From a virus: a stretch of DNA of 46,011 bases. How positions within the stretch are numbered: position 1 is the first letter of the stretch; every line of letters starts with the position of its first letter. Where the stretch lies: IMG/VR virus record IMGVR_UViG_3300008516_000138, positions 1 to 46,011 of that record; one strand, 5' to 3'. This document shows, piece by piece, positions 34,932 through 43,416 of the stretch. The notes under the pieces are model-generated. The model was given only the letters and a program-made list of their open reading frames with translations. It did not search any database and was not told the origin of the DNA. The position numbers and the translations under genes are program-made.

Positions 34932-37799
34932 CTAATTTGCTTCCAGTTCCGCCGCGATTGCCAATACGGTCATGGGTAACGGCTGGTCCTGCACAATTAT
35001 CAGATCCCCTTCTCGGCTGAACGTTCCCTGGATTCTTGCGTCCACCGTGCCGGTCAACAAAGCGGAACTGGCGTGTTGAATAGCGTTCAAGTTGTCTTCA
35101 TTGCTGCCGATTTTCCCACCCCTGGTTTTATACAACATTAGAACCGTTTCCTGGATCTTGCTTTTCAAAAACTGGCCGAGCCGTTGCGGTCTCAGCTTGC
35201 CAGTATAGGGTAAACCCACATGAATCTTGCTGGCATATTCATCAATCGTAATGGAACCGGTATCCACAACTTCATCACCGAGTTCCACACCGTCAGCATA
35301 GACAGCTACGGTTTTCCCTTCCAAATGGGTCAGGCCCGGAACCGCCTTCACGACCTTTACGCACGTACCCCCGGAGACATACGCCGTGAATCCCGTACCG
35401 TCGAGCGGGGTTGTGCCGTCAGTTTCGTAGAGCTCAAAGTCGTCCACGAACTTATTCTTTACCATATAAGTGTTGCCGTTCAGTTCGGTCATACCCACAA
35501 CACCCGTGATTTTCACAAACTCGTCGTTGACAAAAGGATGAGCCGAAGCCGTAATCACCACCGGTTCCGCCGCGGTCGCATCTTCAATAGAATCGGTTGT
35601 GGCCGTATGATCTATGGTTATTCCACAATCCACAAAGAAACAATCCTCTTCGTCGTCTCCCCAATCGATCAGTTTGAGGTATTCAATGTATTTCTTCGGA
35701 TCGCCACCAATCGTTCGTTCCACCGCCATGTACACGATGTCCTCGGCAGCCCCCGGAATAACCGCTGCACTCTCCACGGTCCCATCGGTTGGGTGTCTGT
35801 GCCAAGCCTGAATACTGTAATTTCTGTCAAGCGTGAGAGCCGCCAGCTCTCCGTTCCCCCGTACTATCCACAGCAAAGAAGCGGGAGACCGTTGCCACGC
35901 CAGTTCTACAAAGTTTTCCCGTCCGATATGATCAGCCCACCGTGACAAATCAGGAGAAATGTATCCACCACGTTCCTGACTGTATAAGAACTCGCGCAAT
36001 CGCTGGGCGCCGTCTTGCACAAACAGAATAGATTCATTCGCCATGACCGCGGCGATGTTCGCACTTCCATGTGCAGACACACGATCCACATAGACATTTG
36101 CAGCTGTGAGCGGTGCGTCACCCCCTGTCATTAACCACTCGCCCATACCTGAACCGAGGATGATATTATGGTTTTTAGTGAGCATCCACAGCACATCTTC
36201 AAGTTGATTTGCGGCAAACTTATATTCATATCCGTAGCTTGTATCTGCGGCATCTATCCTGAAATCTTGCAAGAACCCCACCCGAGAAGCCCATACTTTG
36301 CGCCCACGCGCTACCACAAGACGTTGTTCGTGAAATGTCAGGGCACTTGGGTATTTTGTTGCCCACGGAACGCCTACCCACCCGTCCAACGCAAAAGCAC
36401 AACCGTTTCCCACTCCGTCCGGTAACGTTGCTGGATTATCAAGTTTTGTGAATGTTTCCACATCTATTTCATAAATTGTCACGTAGGGAGATACTCCGTG
36501 AGCTGCAGCAAGATACAAACTGTCATAGGAAAACGAACAAGACTCTACAGCACCAGTGGGCATCGTGGCGGGATTTGCTAATTTTATAAAAATATCGCCA
36601 GTGCGTTTGTAGATGGTAAGCTTTCCAGTCTCGTGTCCAACCGCCAAAAACAATCCATTTGGTGAAAATGCACATCCTTTTCCTGTATCATTGGGTAACG
36701 CTGCCGGATTTGTCAGTTTAGAAAAGACATCCCCGCTACGCTTATAGATCGTAATATAAGGAGAAGTTGCGTGAGCAACAGCAAGATAAACACCATCATT
36801 AGAGAAATGACACTCTTTGCCCGTTCCCGTGGGCAAAGTACCTGGATTGTCCAACTTGGTGAATGTATCTCCAGATCGCTTGTAAATGGTGATGTAGGGT
36901 GAGGTTGTGTGTGCAACCGCCAAATAAACACCGTCTTTAGAGAACGAACACCTTGAACCAAGCCCCGTCGGTTTGGTTGCCGGATCGTCCAATTTGGTGA
37001 ATGTATCACCGCTACGTTTGTATATCGTTATATAGGGATCTGTGTTGTGGGCAACCGCTAGATAGACACCATCGGGTGAAAACGCACATCCATATGCGTT
37101 TCCCGTTGGCTTTGTAGCTGGATCGGCTAATTTAGTAAAAACGTCCCCGCTACGTTTATAGATACTCACGTATGGATCTGTCGTATGAGGCACGGCTAAA
37201 TACAAACCATCGGGTGAAAAAGCGGGTACGTACCCTTCCCCCGTCGGCGGGGTTGCCGGGGCTGCTTTTTTCTCAAAAATACCATTACTATAGCTGTAAA
37301 AATTAGTATAAGGAGAACCTTCCGTGCCCAAGGCCAGGAACATAGAGAAATCAGCATTAACCAACGCCCAGGCATTAGAAGTCCCATATACTAATTTGGT
37401 AAGCTGATAATCCGGATGTGCAAAATAGATCGCGTCCTCTGTCTGTGCATACTTCAGTTCAAACAGATCAGCCTCGGCCCAGGGCGTAGTGATCATTAGA
37501 TCCTCTCCCCCGGACTGTACCAACGCTCCGTCTTTCCATATCCTGATTATGTAGTCGGTCAGTTCCAACACATACGCTTCTGTTTTCGAGCGCACAAAGG
37601 GAATAAGCCGTACGATATCACTTTGAGCACACGTTTCCCCGCAATAGTAAGTTCCTGGCCGGAGGTCCGCCCCGCCGGAAGGGTGAAGCAGAAAGTTCTC
37701 AAGCGTTCGGCAGGTCTGATCATAGTCCTGAGAATCCATTCGACCGGCCACGCGATCGGAGACTTCCCCGCCCCGGAAATTGGTAAGTATTTTGCGCAT
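34932..37799 (-). CDS. Tail nozzle protein (gp12-like) with inserted beta-propeller
   Basis: 955 aa. N-terminus ILTNFRGGEVSDRVAGRMDS is typical of tail tubular protein B. Residues 163-478 are seven repeats of about 45 aa, pattern YITIYKRSGDTFTKL--PAT-PTG----CAFS-DG-YLAVAH, which should fold as a seven-blade propeller. The nozzle resumes with YPSALTFHEQRLVVARG (483-499), a hallmark of this family. Near the C-terminus (746-811) is an FCCH-like domain also found in the adaptor above. The nozzle conducts DNA and touches the host; the propeller is unlike the standard form and may bind a receptor. Confidence 0.8.
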   Translation of the reverse strand: MRKILTNFRGGEVSDRVAGRMDSQDYDQTCRTLENFLLHPSGGADLRPGTYYCGETCAQSDIVRLIPFVRSKTEAYVLELTDYIIRIWKDGALVQSGGEDLMITTPWAEADLFELKYAQTEDAIYFAHPDYQLTKLVYGTSNAWALVNADFSMFLALGTEGSPYTNFYSYSNGIFEKKAAPATPPTGEGYVPAFSPDGLYLAVPHTTDPYVSIYKRSGDVFTKLADPATKPTGNAYGCAFSPDGVYLAVAHNTDPYITIYKRSGDTFTKLDDPATKPTGLGSRCSFSKDGVYLAVAHTTSPYITIYKRSGDTFTKLDNPGTLPTGTGKECHFSNDGVYLAVAHATSPYITIYKRSGDVFSKLTNPAALPNDTGKGCAFSPNGLFLAVGHETGKLTIYKRTGDIFIKLANPATMPTGAVESCSFSYDSLYLAAAHGVSPYVTIYEIDVETFTKLDNPATLPDGVGNGCAFALDGWVGVPWATKYPSALTFHEQRLVVARGRKVWASRVGFLQDFRIDAADTSYGYEYKFAANQLEDVLWMLTKNHNIILGSGMGEWLMTGGDAPLTAANVYVDRVSAHGSANIAAVMANESILFVQDGAQRLREFLYSQERGGYISPDLSRWADHIGRENFVELAWQRSPASLLWIVRGNGELAALTLDRNYSIQAWHRHPTDGTVESAAVIPGAAEDIVYMAVERTIGGDPKKYIEYLKLIDWGDDEEDCFFVDCGITIDHTATTDSIEDATAAEPVVITASAHPFVNDEFVKITGVVGMTELNGNTYMVKNKFVDDFELYETDGTTPLDGTGFTAYVSGGTCVKVVKAVPGLTHLEGKTVAVYADGVELGDEVVDTGSITIDEYASKIHVGLPYTGKLRPQRLGQFLKSKIQETVLMLYKTRGGKIGSNEDNLNAIQHASSALLTGTVDARIQGTFSREGDLIIVQDQPLPMTVLAIAAELEAN

Positions 37800-38618
37800 C
37801 TACATCTCCGTCACCAGAACCGAATGTTTGTCCGGCTGTTGCCGCCACATTGCGTCTTCACCACGAGCCAGCCGTAGCAACCCCGCAAACTCTTGGTCAA
37901 GAGCTTTCCGTTTGGGTCCGTAGTCTTTCACCAACGCCGGAGCGACCATATAGGCCAGCCGAGTAGCAATCGTGTCGATCAAAAGAGGGCTGAAATAGGT
38001 GGGATCAGATAGATAGTAGATGTACTGAATGGAGAGTTCGTCGTCTTCGCCGTTCGTAAGCAGAAAATTGTTTTCCTCAACCCACGGCATTGTACCCAAT
38101 GCGGTCTTCAGGGGTTTTAAACAATCGTCGGGCAGTTTGAACATATAAGAGTACTCGTAATTGGGTACTCTCCAGATCACTCCACCGCTATCGTAGGCCG
38201 TGAACGCTTCACCATCGAGGTGGATGGTTCCGTTCTCATCCCACAACTCAAAAGTATCGGCAGTTTTATTTTTGACCATGTAGGTATTACCGTTAAGCTC
38301 CGTCATTCCCACAACATCAGTGATTTTCACCAGATCATCGTTCTGAAATGTATGAGCCGTAGCGGTAATCACCACGCAGAATGCTATCATCCTGGTCACA
38401 CCCTCGACAAGATCCTTGTCGCGCTCGAGCGTGACCCGTTTCCGGGCGCACTTCCACTCACCCAACTCCAGCACTTCGTTCAAAACCGATGTCCAGACAT
38501 TGTTCATCGTATTGACATCAAGTGTGCCGTCGGTTGCGGGGTCGGTAACAAACTGCGAGATACCCAGTTTGATAAGGGCAAGATTGTAAATTCCTGCCAG
38601 CGTAGCGGTCGTATTCAT
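37800..38618 (-). CDS. Tail adaptor (gp11-like tail tubular A) with FCCH-like insertion
   Basis: 272 aa. IYNLALIKLGISQFVTDPAT, NNVWTSVLNEVLELGEWKCA and the later YSYMFKLPDDCLKPLK, IQYIYYLSDPTYFSPLLIDT follow the tail tubular A family, which forms the ring joining portal and nozzle. Between them (82-147) is inserted a beta domain, VVITATAHTFQNDDLVKITD plus MTELNGNTYMVKNKTADTFE, of the E1-FCCH type, nearly identical to one in the nozzle gene. Start ATG behind GGAG. Confidence 0.8.
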   Translation of the reverse strand: MNTTATLAGIYNLALIKLGISQFVTDPATDGTLDVNTMNNVWTSVLNEVLELGEWKCARKRVTLERDKDLVEGVTRMIAFCVVITATAHTFQNDDLVKITDVVGMTELNGNTYMVKNKTADTFELWDENGTIHLDGEAFTAYDSGGVIWRVPNYEYSYMFKLPDDCLKPLKTALGTMPWVEENNFLLTNGEDDELSIQYIYYLSDPTYFSPLLIDTIATRLAYMVAPALVKDYGPKRKALDQEFAGLLRLARGEDAMWRQQPDKHSVLVTEM

Positions 38619-38626
38619 GATTACTC

Positions 38627-38661
38627 CAAATAAAAGGGCCAGCCCCTAGAGGCTGACCCTT
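38627..38661 (-). terminator. Intrinsic terminator between cement and adaptor genes
   Basis: Minus strand AGGGTCAGCC pairs with GGCTGGCCCT over ten positions (one G-T), loop TCTAGG, then TTTATTT. It probably lowers tail transcription relative to capsid. Confidence 0.75.
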
Positions 38662-38685
38662 GTTTCGTCTTTACTGATTTACCGG

Positions 38686-39072
38686 TTACGGATTCAGTAC
38701 GATCCGCGCCATGATCTTTCCGCCAGCCGTCAACTCCGTCCCAGTGGTTTTGAGAGAAACAAAATCAAGTAATCCCACTGAGGGCAACGGCACCTTGGCT
38801 TTAAGACCAGCCACGGACAGTATTTTCGCGTCGGTATTCAGAAGAGTCTGAACCACGGTTGAGCCCGGAGTAGTGGATCCCGTCAGGAGCTCAATCGTTG
38901 TGTTTTTCGCTCCACTGGTAAACCCACCGTCCGACCAAATCTCCACGAACTTCTGGTGACCCTTGCCGAGTTCCGTTATATCATGCCCGTGCAAGGTCTT
39001 GGTCAGAACAAGGACTGCGGTTGTAATCGCATCACCGGTTTCAGCGGTAAAATAAAGATATGCGTCGTCCAT
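38686..39072 (-). CDS. Bbp16-like capsid cement protein
   Basis: 128 aa from ATG 39072 behind AGGGAGG. MDDAYLYFTAETGDAIT, TELGKGHQKFVEIWSDGGFT, KAKVPLPSVGLLDFVSLKTT and a final GGKIMARIVL match the layout of the Bordetella phage BPP-1 Bbp16 cement protein: D-QLLFS-A------S----D, beta sandwich, G-I-A-I-L. It decorates and stabilises the capsid. Directly follows the capsid gene. Confidence 0.75.
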   Translation of the reverse strand: MDDAYLYFTAETGDAITTAVLVLTKTLHGHDITELGKGHQKFVEIWSDGGFTSGAKNTTIELLTGSTTPGSTVVQTLLNTDAKILSVAGLKAKVPLPSVGLLDFVSLKTTGTELTAGGKIMARIVLNP

Positions 39073-39083
39073 AATAGCCTCCC

Positions 39084-40091
39084 TTATGACGCCAACACCG
39101 CTTCGGTGTCTTTGATTGAGGACCACTTCCTAACGGGTACGTTGCCCTTGAACATCATGACATCAGCCTTGTTGTCCAGGGTTACCCATTTCAGAACGTG
39201 TTCACCCAAATTCTTGACTTCCTGCTCTAACTGCATGTAACCAGTTTTGCCAACGTACAGAATCGCGCCCTCGGCTCCACCAGGTGCATCGTCCATGTTG
39301 TGATACAGCTCGATCAGTTTGTCGATATCGATCTTATTGGCCGTGGTTGTTCCGATGTTAGCTAGTCGTTGCAAAAACCGTTCGTCCATGACCATGATCC
39401 CGAATCTGAAATAGAACTCGGTCACATAGGCCCAGAACTGTTTGCTGTTTACACCGGTCGTGAGCTGCTTGCCCATATCCTTTTCCTCTACCATTTGCAA
39501 TTGATGCATGGGAGGATACAGGAAGGATACTTTGTCCGGCCCCCAGTTGATCAGATACGCCGAAGTCACCTTGTCAGCCTCCGCATCACCGCAATTCAAA
39601 CAGTTTGCGCCGGAATATGCGGGTCGACGTGTTGCAAATCCATCAATGTCCCTGGGAGTCGCCACTACCCGTGCTCCATACAGAAACTTGTCACCCAGCC
39701 ATACACCACCACCACGAAGGTGCGCATCGTCTTTTCGGCCCCTGAACTCCACACCCCCGCCCGGCTTCGCAGCATCGGCGAGCGCAATAAGCTCTTCGTC
39801 AACGATAGCCCGGTCCTGGTAAAGAGAAATCGGCTCAGTTATCTGATCCGTTGCCCCTCTGGTCGCGTCAATACCGTTGTTAATAGCCCTCATCTCTCCA
39901 TTGGGCAGAACGGCGTCACGCCCAAACAAGTGACCACCGGTCTGGTTCCCCGACTCCCAATGTGCGTCCTGGAAGGGAGGAACCGCTTTTGTCAGGATCT
40001 TGGCTACATCTACAAACCGGCCTCCACCGGGTTGTGTTTCTTGTGCCAGATCCAGCAGGGTTACTTTCCCTGTAAGGTCTACATCTGCCAT
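39084..40091 (-). CDS. Major capsid protein
   Basis: 335 aa from ATG 40091 (AAGGAG upstream). GKVTLLDLAQETQPGGGRFV opens as in podovirus coat proteins of the BPP-1/epsilon15 type. RGATDQITEPISLYQDRAIV, GDKFLYGARVVATPRDIDGFA, FYFRFGIMVMDERFLQRLAN (matching the receptor-free coat core) and the C-terminal VMMFKGNVPVRKWSSIK agree with HK97-fold coat proteins. Position between terminator and cement gene supports it. Contains NCLNCGD, a Cys pair of unknown meaning. Confidence 0.88.
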   Translation of the reverse strand: MADVDLTGKVTLLDLAQETQPGGGRFVDVAKILTKAVPPFQDAHWESGNQTGGHLFGRDAVLPNGEMRAINNGIDATRGATDQITEPISLYQDRAIVDEELIALADAAKPGGGVEFRGRKDDAHLRGGGVWLGDKFLYGARVVATPRDIDGFATRRPAYSGANCLNCGDAEADKVTSAYLINWGPDKVSFLYPPMHQLQMVEEKDMGKQLTTGVNSKQFWAYVTEFYFRFGIMVMDERFLQRLANIGTTTANKIDIDKLIELYHNMDDAPGGAEGAILYVGKTGYMQLEQEVKNLGEHVLKWVTLDNKADVMMFKGNVPVRKWSSIKDTEAVLAS

Positions 40092-40167
40092 CACTTAGCT
40101 CCTTATTGAGTTTTGGAGCTTCCTTCCACAGCAACTTGTTCCCTTTTGACTCGCAACCATTTTCCCC

Positions 40168-40191
40168 AAAAAAACCAGCCAATTGGCTGGT
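40168..40191 (-). terminator. Intrinsic terminator upstream of the capsid gene
   Basis: ACCAGCC/GGCTGGT with loop AATT (40174-40191), followed on the minus strand by seven Ts. It ends transcription from the packaging/scaffold genes, so the capsid gene should have its own promoter in 40092-40167, where I see no clear sigma-70 boxes. Confidence 0.85.
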
Positions 40192-40247
40192 CTTCCAGGT
40201 TAAACGTTCCGAATCTCAGGTAAGCTATGTCTTTGTATCAGGTCTAC

Positions 40248-40913
40248 TCAAGCAGGTTCCGGAACAACGTTCCGATCCACCTGCATAATTACTAGTTTTT
40301 GATGTCCTAAATTGACAGCCGGATGAGCATAAATATGCCACCCCAGCTTCTTCGCCCGTAGACACCAGCCAAAATCTTCACCCGGACAGATTATTCTGTC
40401 TTCCACCATGAAAGATTCCGGCCAGAACCACGGATAGGACATACTCTCAAACACCCCATGCTTCACCAATACAAAAGCGAATCCACAGAAATCTATCTCG
40501 AAGATAGGATCTTCCGGTTTCACGGAGGCTATGTTGAGATGTTTTACGGGGGAAAAGTTATTGAACAGGCCCAGAGCTCCCCTACCGCTCATATCCACAG
40601 GGACCATTCCAGTAATAATATCCTTGTCAGCTTCCAACAATTTATAAAAGTCATCGGGTTTAAACACGGTGTCACTATCAATCCACATCATGTAGTCATA
40701 TGGCATCCCGCCAAACGGTACTGCGTCTTTTTTGGGACCATCGACACCGTGAGCCACAAGTTGATTGCGCAAATGCACAATACTTGCCATACCTCCCAGG
40801 ACTATCGTCATCTGAATATCACCACGTTTAGCCACTGCAGAACGTAGATTATTCCAGCTTTCGAAATATCCTTCGGTGTAGGACCGCCCAGGAAGACAGA
40901 AGACTACGTGCAT
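40248..40913 (-). CDS. GT-A glycosyltransferase
   Basis: 221 aa. MHVVFCLPGR opening, MTIVLGGMASIVHLRNQLVA (nucleotide-binding region), MMWIDSDTVFKPDDFYKLLE with the DxD motif DSD (79-81) for metal-sugar-nucleotide, and CPGEDFGWCLRAKKLGW near the end (acceptor/catalytic acidic). A GT2-type fold. Its place between scaffold and coat genes suggests it glycosylates a virion protein or modifies host glycans. ATG follows directly on the stop of a 51-aa gene. Confidence 0.8.
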   Translation of the reverse strand: MHVVFCLPGRSYTEGYFESWNNLRSAVAKRGDIQMTIVLGGMASIVHLRNQLVAHGVDGPKKDAVPFGGMPYDYMMWIDSDTVFKPDDFYKLLEADKDIITGMVPVDMSGRGALGLFNNFSPVKHLNIASVKPEDPIFEIDFCGFAFVLVKHGVFESMSYPWFWPESFMVEDRIICPGEDFGWCLRAKKLGWHIYAHPAVNLGHQKLVIMQVDRNVVPEPA

Positions 40914-41069
40914 TTAATATCCTTTTGGACAACGGCTAACAATCTTTTCGTTAAGCTTACGAACTTCAGCGATCAGATCCCGAATGATCTTAGTGGCGTT
41001 TCCCCAGCCGTACCCTTCGTACTCTGGAAGCTTGACTTTTTCAAGAAACTCAAGTTCTTCTTCGGTCAT
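40914..41069 (-). CDS. 51-aa protein between scaffold and glycosyltransferase
   Basis: MTEEELEFLEKVKLPEYEGY, then GWGNATKIIRDLIAEVRKLN. ATG overlaps the scaffold stop (ATGA); the stop abuts the glycosyltransferase ATG. Acidic start and an amphipathic helix; clearly protein-like. Possibly a partner or chaperone for the glycosyltransferase. Too short for normal gene finding. Confidence 0.7.
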   Translation of the reverse strand: MTEEELEFLEKVKLPEYEGYGWGNATKIIRDLIAEVRKLNEKIVSRCPKGY

Positions 41070-42007
41070 TCAAGTTTCTCCATACTTTTATACCGACCCT
41101 TCAGATTCTCGGGAATCGCGGCAGCTGGGGTTTCTTTGCGTTCTCCAAACATCTCGGGACTGTTCTTGTACCGCTCTTTAAGGTCGGCCTGTTTCTGTTC
41201 TTCGGGACTCAGTTCTGCAGCCCCCCCCGTGCCCGGTACGAGCGTACCTTCTCCCATGGCCTTGCCTATTTCGTAAAACGTTTTGGTGACAGCGGGATGA
41301 TTGGATACTCCAAGCTCGTCAAACAGAGCAACGAGAGCATCCTTACCAAAAGTCTCGATAGCGCGTCGGCTGACTTCTACATTCGGCTCGAAGTCACCCT
41401 TCCAGTCCTTCTTGAGTGCTTCCAGGCCGTCGGTCTTGGCCTTTTCAAAAGCCTCCCGGGCGGCTTTCTCCTGCTCAAACACCTGCTTGACAAACAGAGC
41501 TTGCGCTTCTTGGGCCGATTCTTTGCTCCACCCGTTCTTGTGCGCCATTTCTTGAATGACCTTATCCACTTCACCGAAATACGCCGTGATAGCTTCCCGG
41601 TAAGGTTTGTAATCATCACTCTGCAACTCTTTGGGAAACTCAGCAGCCGCAAATTCATATGCCTCGGGAGATTCCGGGGGCTTGAACGCGGCCTTTTCCT
41701 CTGCAGCATACATCCGGTCAAGCACTTCGCCGATATTCTTGTGCTTCAACAGATCGTCAAGCTTCGCCTCGTCTTTTCGGTATTTATCCGGAGCTTGTCC
41801 AACCCATGTACCAAACCATCTAGGTTTGTCAGGTGATTTCTCAGGCGGTTTGTCGGGTCCCTTACTGGCATCCGTAACATCAGCCTTTTCCCCACCATCG
41901 GTGGTTTCCTCGGTCTCACCACCAACCGTATCTTCCGCAAACCACTGTAGATCCACATCAAACGGTGTTACATTCTCAAATGGATTCCCCTGGTTCTTAC
42001 GTTCCAT
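41066..42007 (-). CDS. Scaffolding protein
   Basis: 313 aa, AAGGAG before ATG. VDLQWFAEDTV near the N-terminus, a Pro/Glu/Lys-rich linker, a long helical acidic middle (QEMAHKNGWSKESAQEAQAL) and a C-terminal basic helix ending IPENLKGRYKSMEKLE. The composition and position before the coat gene are as in podovirus scaffolds, which guide coat assembly through their C-terminus and then leave. Confidence 0.8.
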   Translation of the reverse strand: MERKNQGNPFENVTPFDVDLQWFAEDTVGGETEETTDGGEKADVTDASKGPDKPPEKSPDKPRWFGTWVGQAPDKYRKDEAKLDDLLKHKNIGEVLDRMYAAEEKAAFKPPESPEAYEFAAAEFPKELQSDDYKPYREAITAYFGEVDKVIQEMAHKNGWSKESAQEAQALFVKQVFEQEKAAREAFEKAKTDGLEALKKDWKGDFEPNVEVSRRAIETFGKDALVALFDELGVSNHPAVTKTFYEIGKAMGEGTLVPGTGGAAELSPEEQKQADLKERYKNSPEMFGERKETPAAAIPENLKGRYKSMEKLE

Positions 42008-42074
42008 TCTGGTCTCCTTCTAGTATGTCCTTAATTCGTGGACATACACGCTTTTTTGAAGCCGTCAACGACGA

Positions 42075-42293
42075 CTATTTTGTGTTTCTATGGCGCTGAA
42101 TCATCCAAGTCTTGAAGATGTCACAGAAAAGGCCATCATCAGACTTCCTCGTACTTACGTTGGCTACAAGTGTCGCCTGATACGCGGCGAGAAATTCTCT
42201 ATCTGAGACGGGAATTGAAGTCTCTAGCTCGAGTTTGTCCAATAATTTGTTATCTTCAAGCATCACTTCGGCCACCTGGTTATCGTAATTCAT
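42075..42293 (-). CDS. Small head-module protein, 72 aa
   Basis: MNYDNQVAEVMLEDNKLLDK, then LAAYQATLVANVSTRKSDDG. ATG overlaps the HNH stop (ATGA), but the gene probably belonged directly after the Bbp19-like gene before HNH insertion. Mostly helical, unrecognised. Confidence 0.6.
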   Translation of the reverse strand: MNYDNQVAEVMLEDNKLLDKLELETSIPVSDREFLAAYQATLVANVSTRKSDDGLFCDIFKTWMIQRHRNTK

Positions 42294-43123
42294 GCCGTTT
42301 TCTCCTTTCTCGTGAAATTTGTATCCCAAAGGTTAACAACCTTCCTAAAATGATTTATGAATTCCTCCTGCGCCATTGTACCTTTGGCCCAATTGCATAC
42401 AGCACAGGAAGGAACCACATTTCCCCTTATATATCCCTGAGTATTATCTATTCTATCGAGACCGTTATAATAAAAATCACCATTGCCACTTCGATTCTTG
42501 ATATGATTGGATGGTTTATTGCCACAATAAAAACAGGGCATGGTCATAATTTGCTTGGCTTCCTGGTTGGTAAGTTCAAAAGAATAATCACGTCGCCGAG
42601 CATTACTTTTTATCTGAGCTAGTGCTCGCCGAAACGCCGCCTCTCCCTTCCCCAATCTTTGTAAAAGTGATTCCCTGTGCAAACAACCACAACTTTTTGT
42701 ATTGCCTGTTCTTAAAGCACGACCACTCACAATTGTTCCCTTACCACAATCACATCGACAAATCCAATAAACCATTCCTGGTTTTGTTTCTGCTCTTTTT
42801 ATTACAGTTAATTTCCCGTATTTCTTTCCCGTTTCATTTTTCCCAGCTTTCTTGCCAAGACGTTTAGCTCTGATTAGGGCTCTGGTTTTACCGGAAACAG
42901 TATGTCCTTTGAGTACCGCCGACATTTTATTCCTTGTAACTTCATCGGGACGATTCCCCGTGTGCGCCTTCGATAGATTCTCTCGGTGTTCTTCCGTGAA
43001 TACCATACCCTTGCGCGCCTCACTGATTTTCATACACGTCTCTTTTGGGAGTGAACCCATCCTTCTCCTGGCCGCAGCTATTCTGCCCCGCGTTTTCTGG
43101 GAAAGCGTCCACCCGCCCCTCAT
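42290..43123 (-). CDS. HNH homing endonuclease with NUMOD3 motifs
   Basis: 277 aa. N-terminal NUMOD3-type repeats (ISEARKGMVFTEEHRENLSK, then HTVSGKTRALIRAKRLGKKA), a zinc-ribbon middle (CRCDCGKGTIVSGRALRTG, KSCGCLHRES) and a C-terminal HNH core, CFYCGNKP, NGLDRIDNTQGYIRGNVVPS. Inserted in the head operon between the Bbp19-like gene and the scaffold region, overlapping both neighbours by ATGA. Its own AAGGAG decides ATG 43123. Confidence 0.85.
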   Translation of the reverse strand: MRGGWTLSQKTRGRIAAARRRMGSLPKETCMKISEARKGMVFTEEHRENLSKAHTGNRPDEVTRNKMSAVLKGHTVSGKTRALIRAKRLGKKAGKNETGKKYGKLTVIKRAETKPGMVYWICRCDCGKGTIVSGRALRTGNTKSCGCLHRESLLQRLGKGEAAFRRALAQIKSNARRRDYSFELTNQEAKQIMTMPCFYCGNKPSNHIKNRSGNGDFYYNGLDRIDNTQGYIRGNVVPSCAVCNWAKGTMAQEEFINHFRKVVNLWDTNFTRKEKTA

Positions 43124-43416
43124 TCTTTCTCCTTCTCTTGATTTTCCCACATCTTCACGGGCTCATCTTGCCCCATGAAATGTTGAATCATATTGACCAG
43201 ATTATCTTCACGGATAATCCCTAATCGCTTCAAAAACCAATTGGCAAAATTGCGTAAATAGTGAGCCGGGGCCATATCTGCAGGATTTATTTCTTCCCAA
43301 TACCCACACTTCATCAAAATGTCACATGCTACCACCTGGCCGGCGTACTGAGAGAACACGGCCTTGTACGCCCGGGCAATATCGGCCTCGGTAAGTTTCT
43401 GTCCCGCAAACATCAT
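43120..43416 (-). CDS. Bbp19-like head protein
   Basis: 98 aa. AYKAVFSQYAGQVVACDILMKCGYWE, then AHYLRNFANWFLKRLGII follow the Bbp19 pattern (VF-T--G--VL-DLL---G, then R-----IL). These small proteins sit next to the portal in podoviruses. Overlaps the portal stop (ATGA). Precise function is not known. Confidence 0.65.
   Translation of the reverse strand: MMFAGQKLTEADIARAYKAVFSQYAGQVVACDILMKCGYWEEINPADMAPAHYLRNFANWFLKRLGIIREDNLVNMIQHFMGQDEPVKMWENQEKEKE

Noticed and set aside
36366-37313. DNA tandem repeat as a regulatory array
   Set aside because: Repeat period is 135-141 bp, in frame, and explained by propeller blades.
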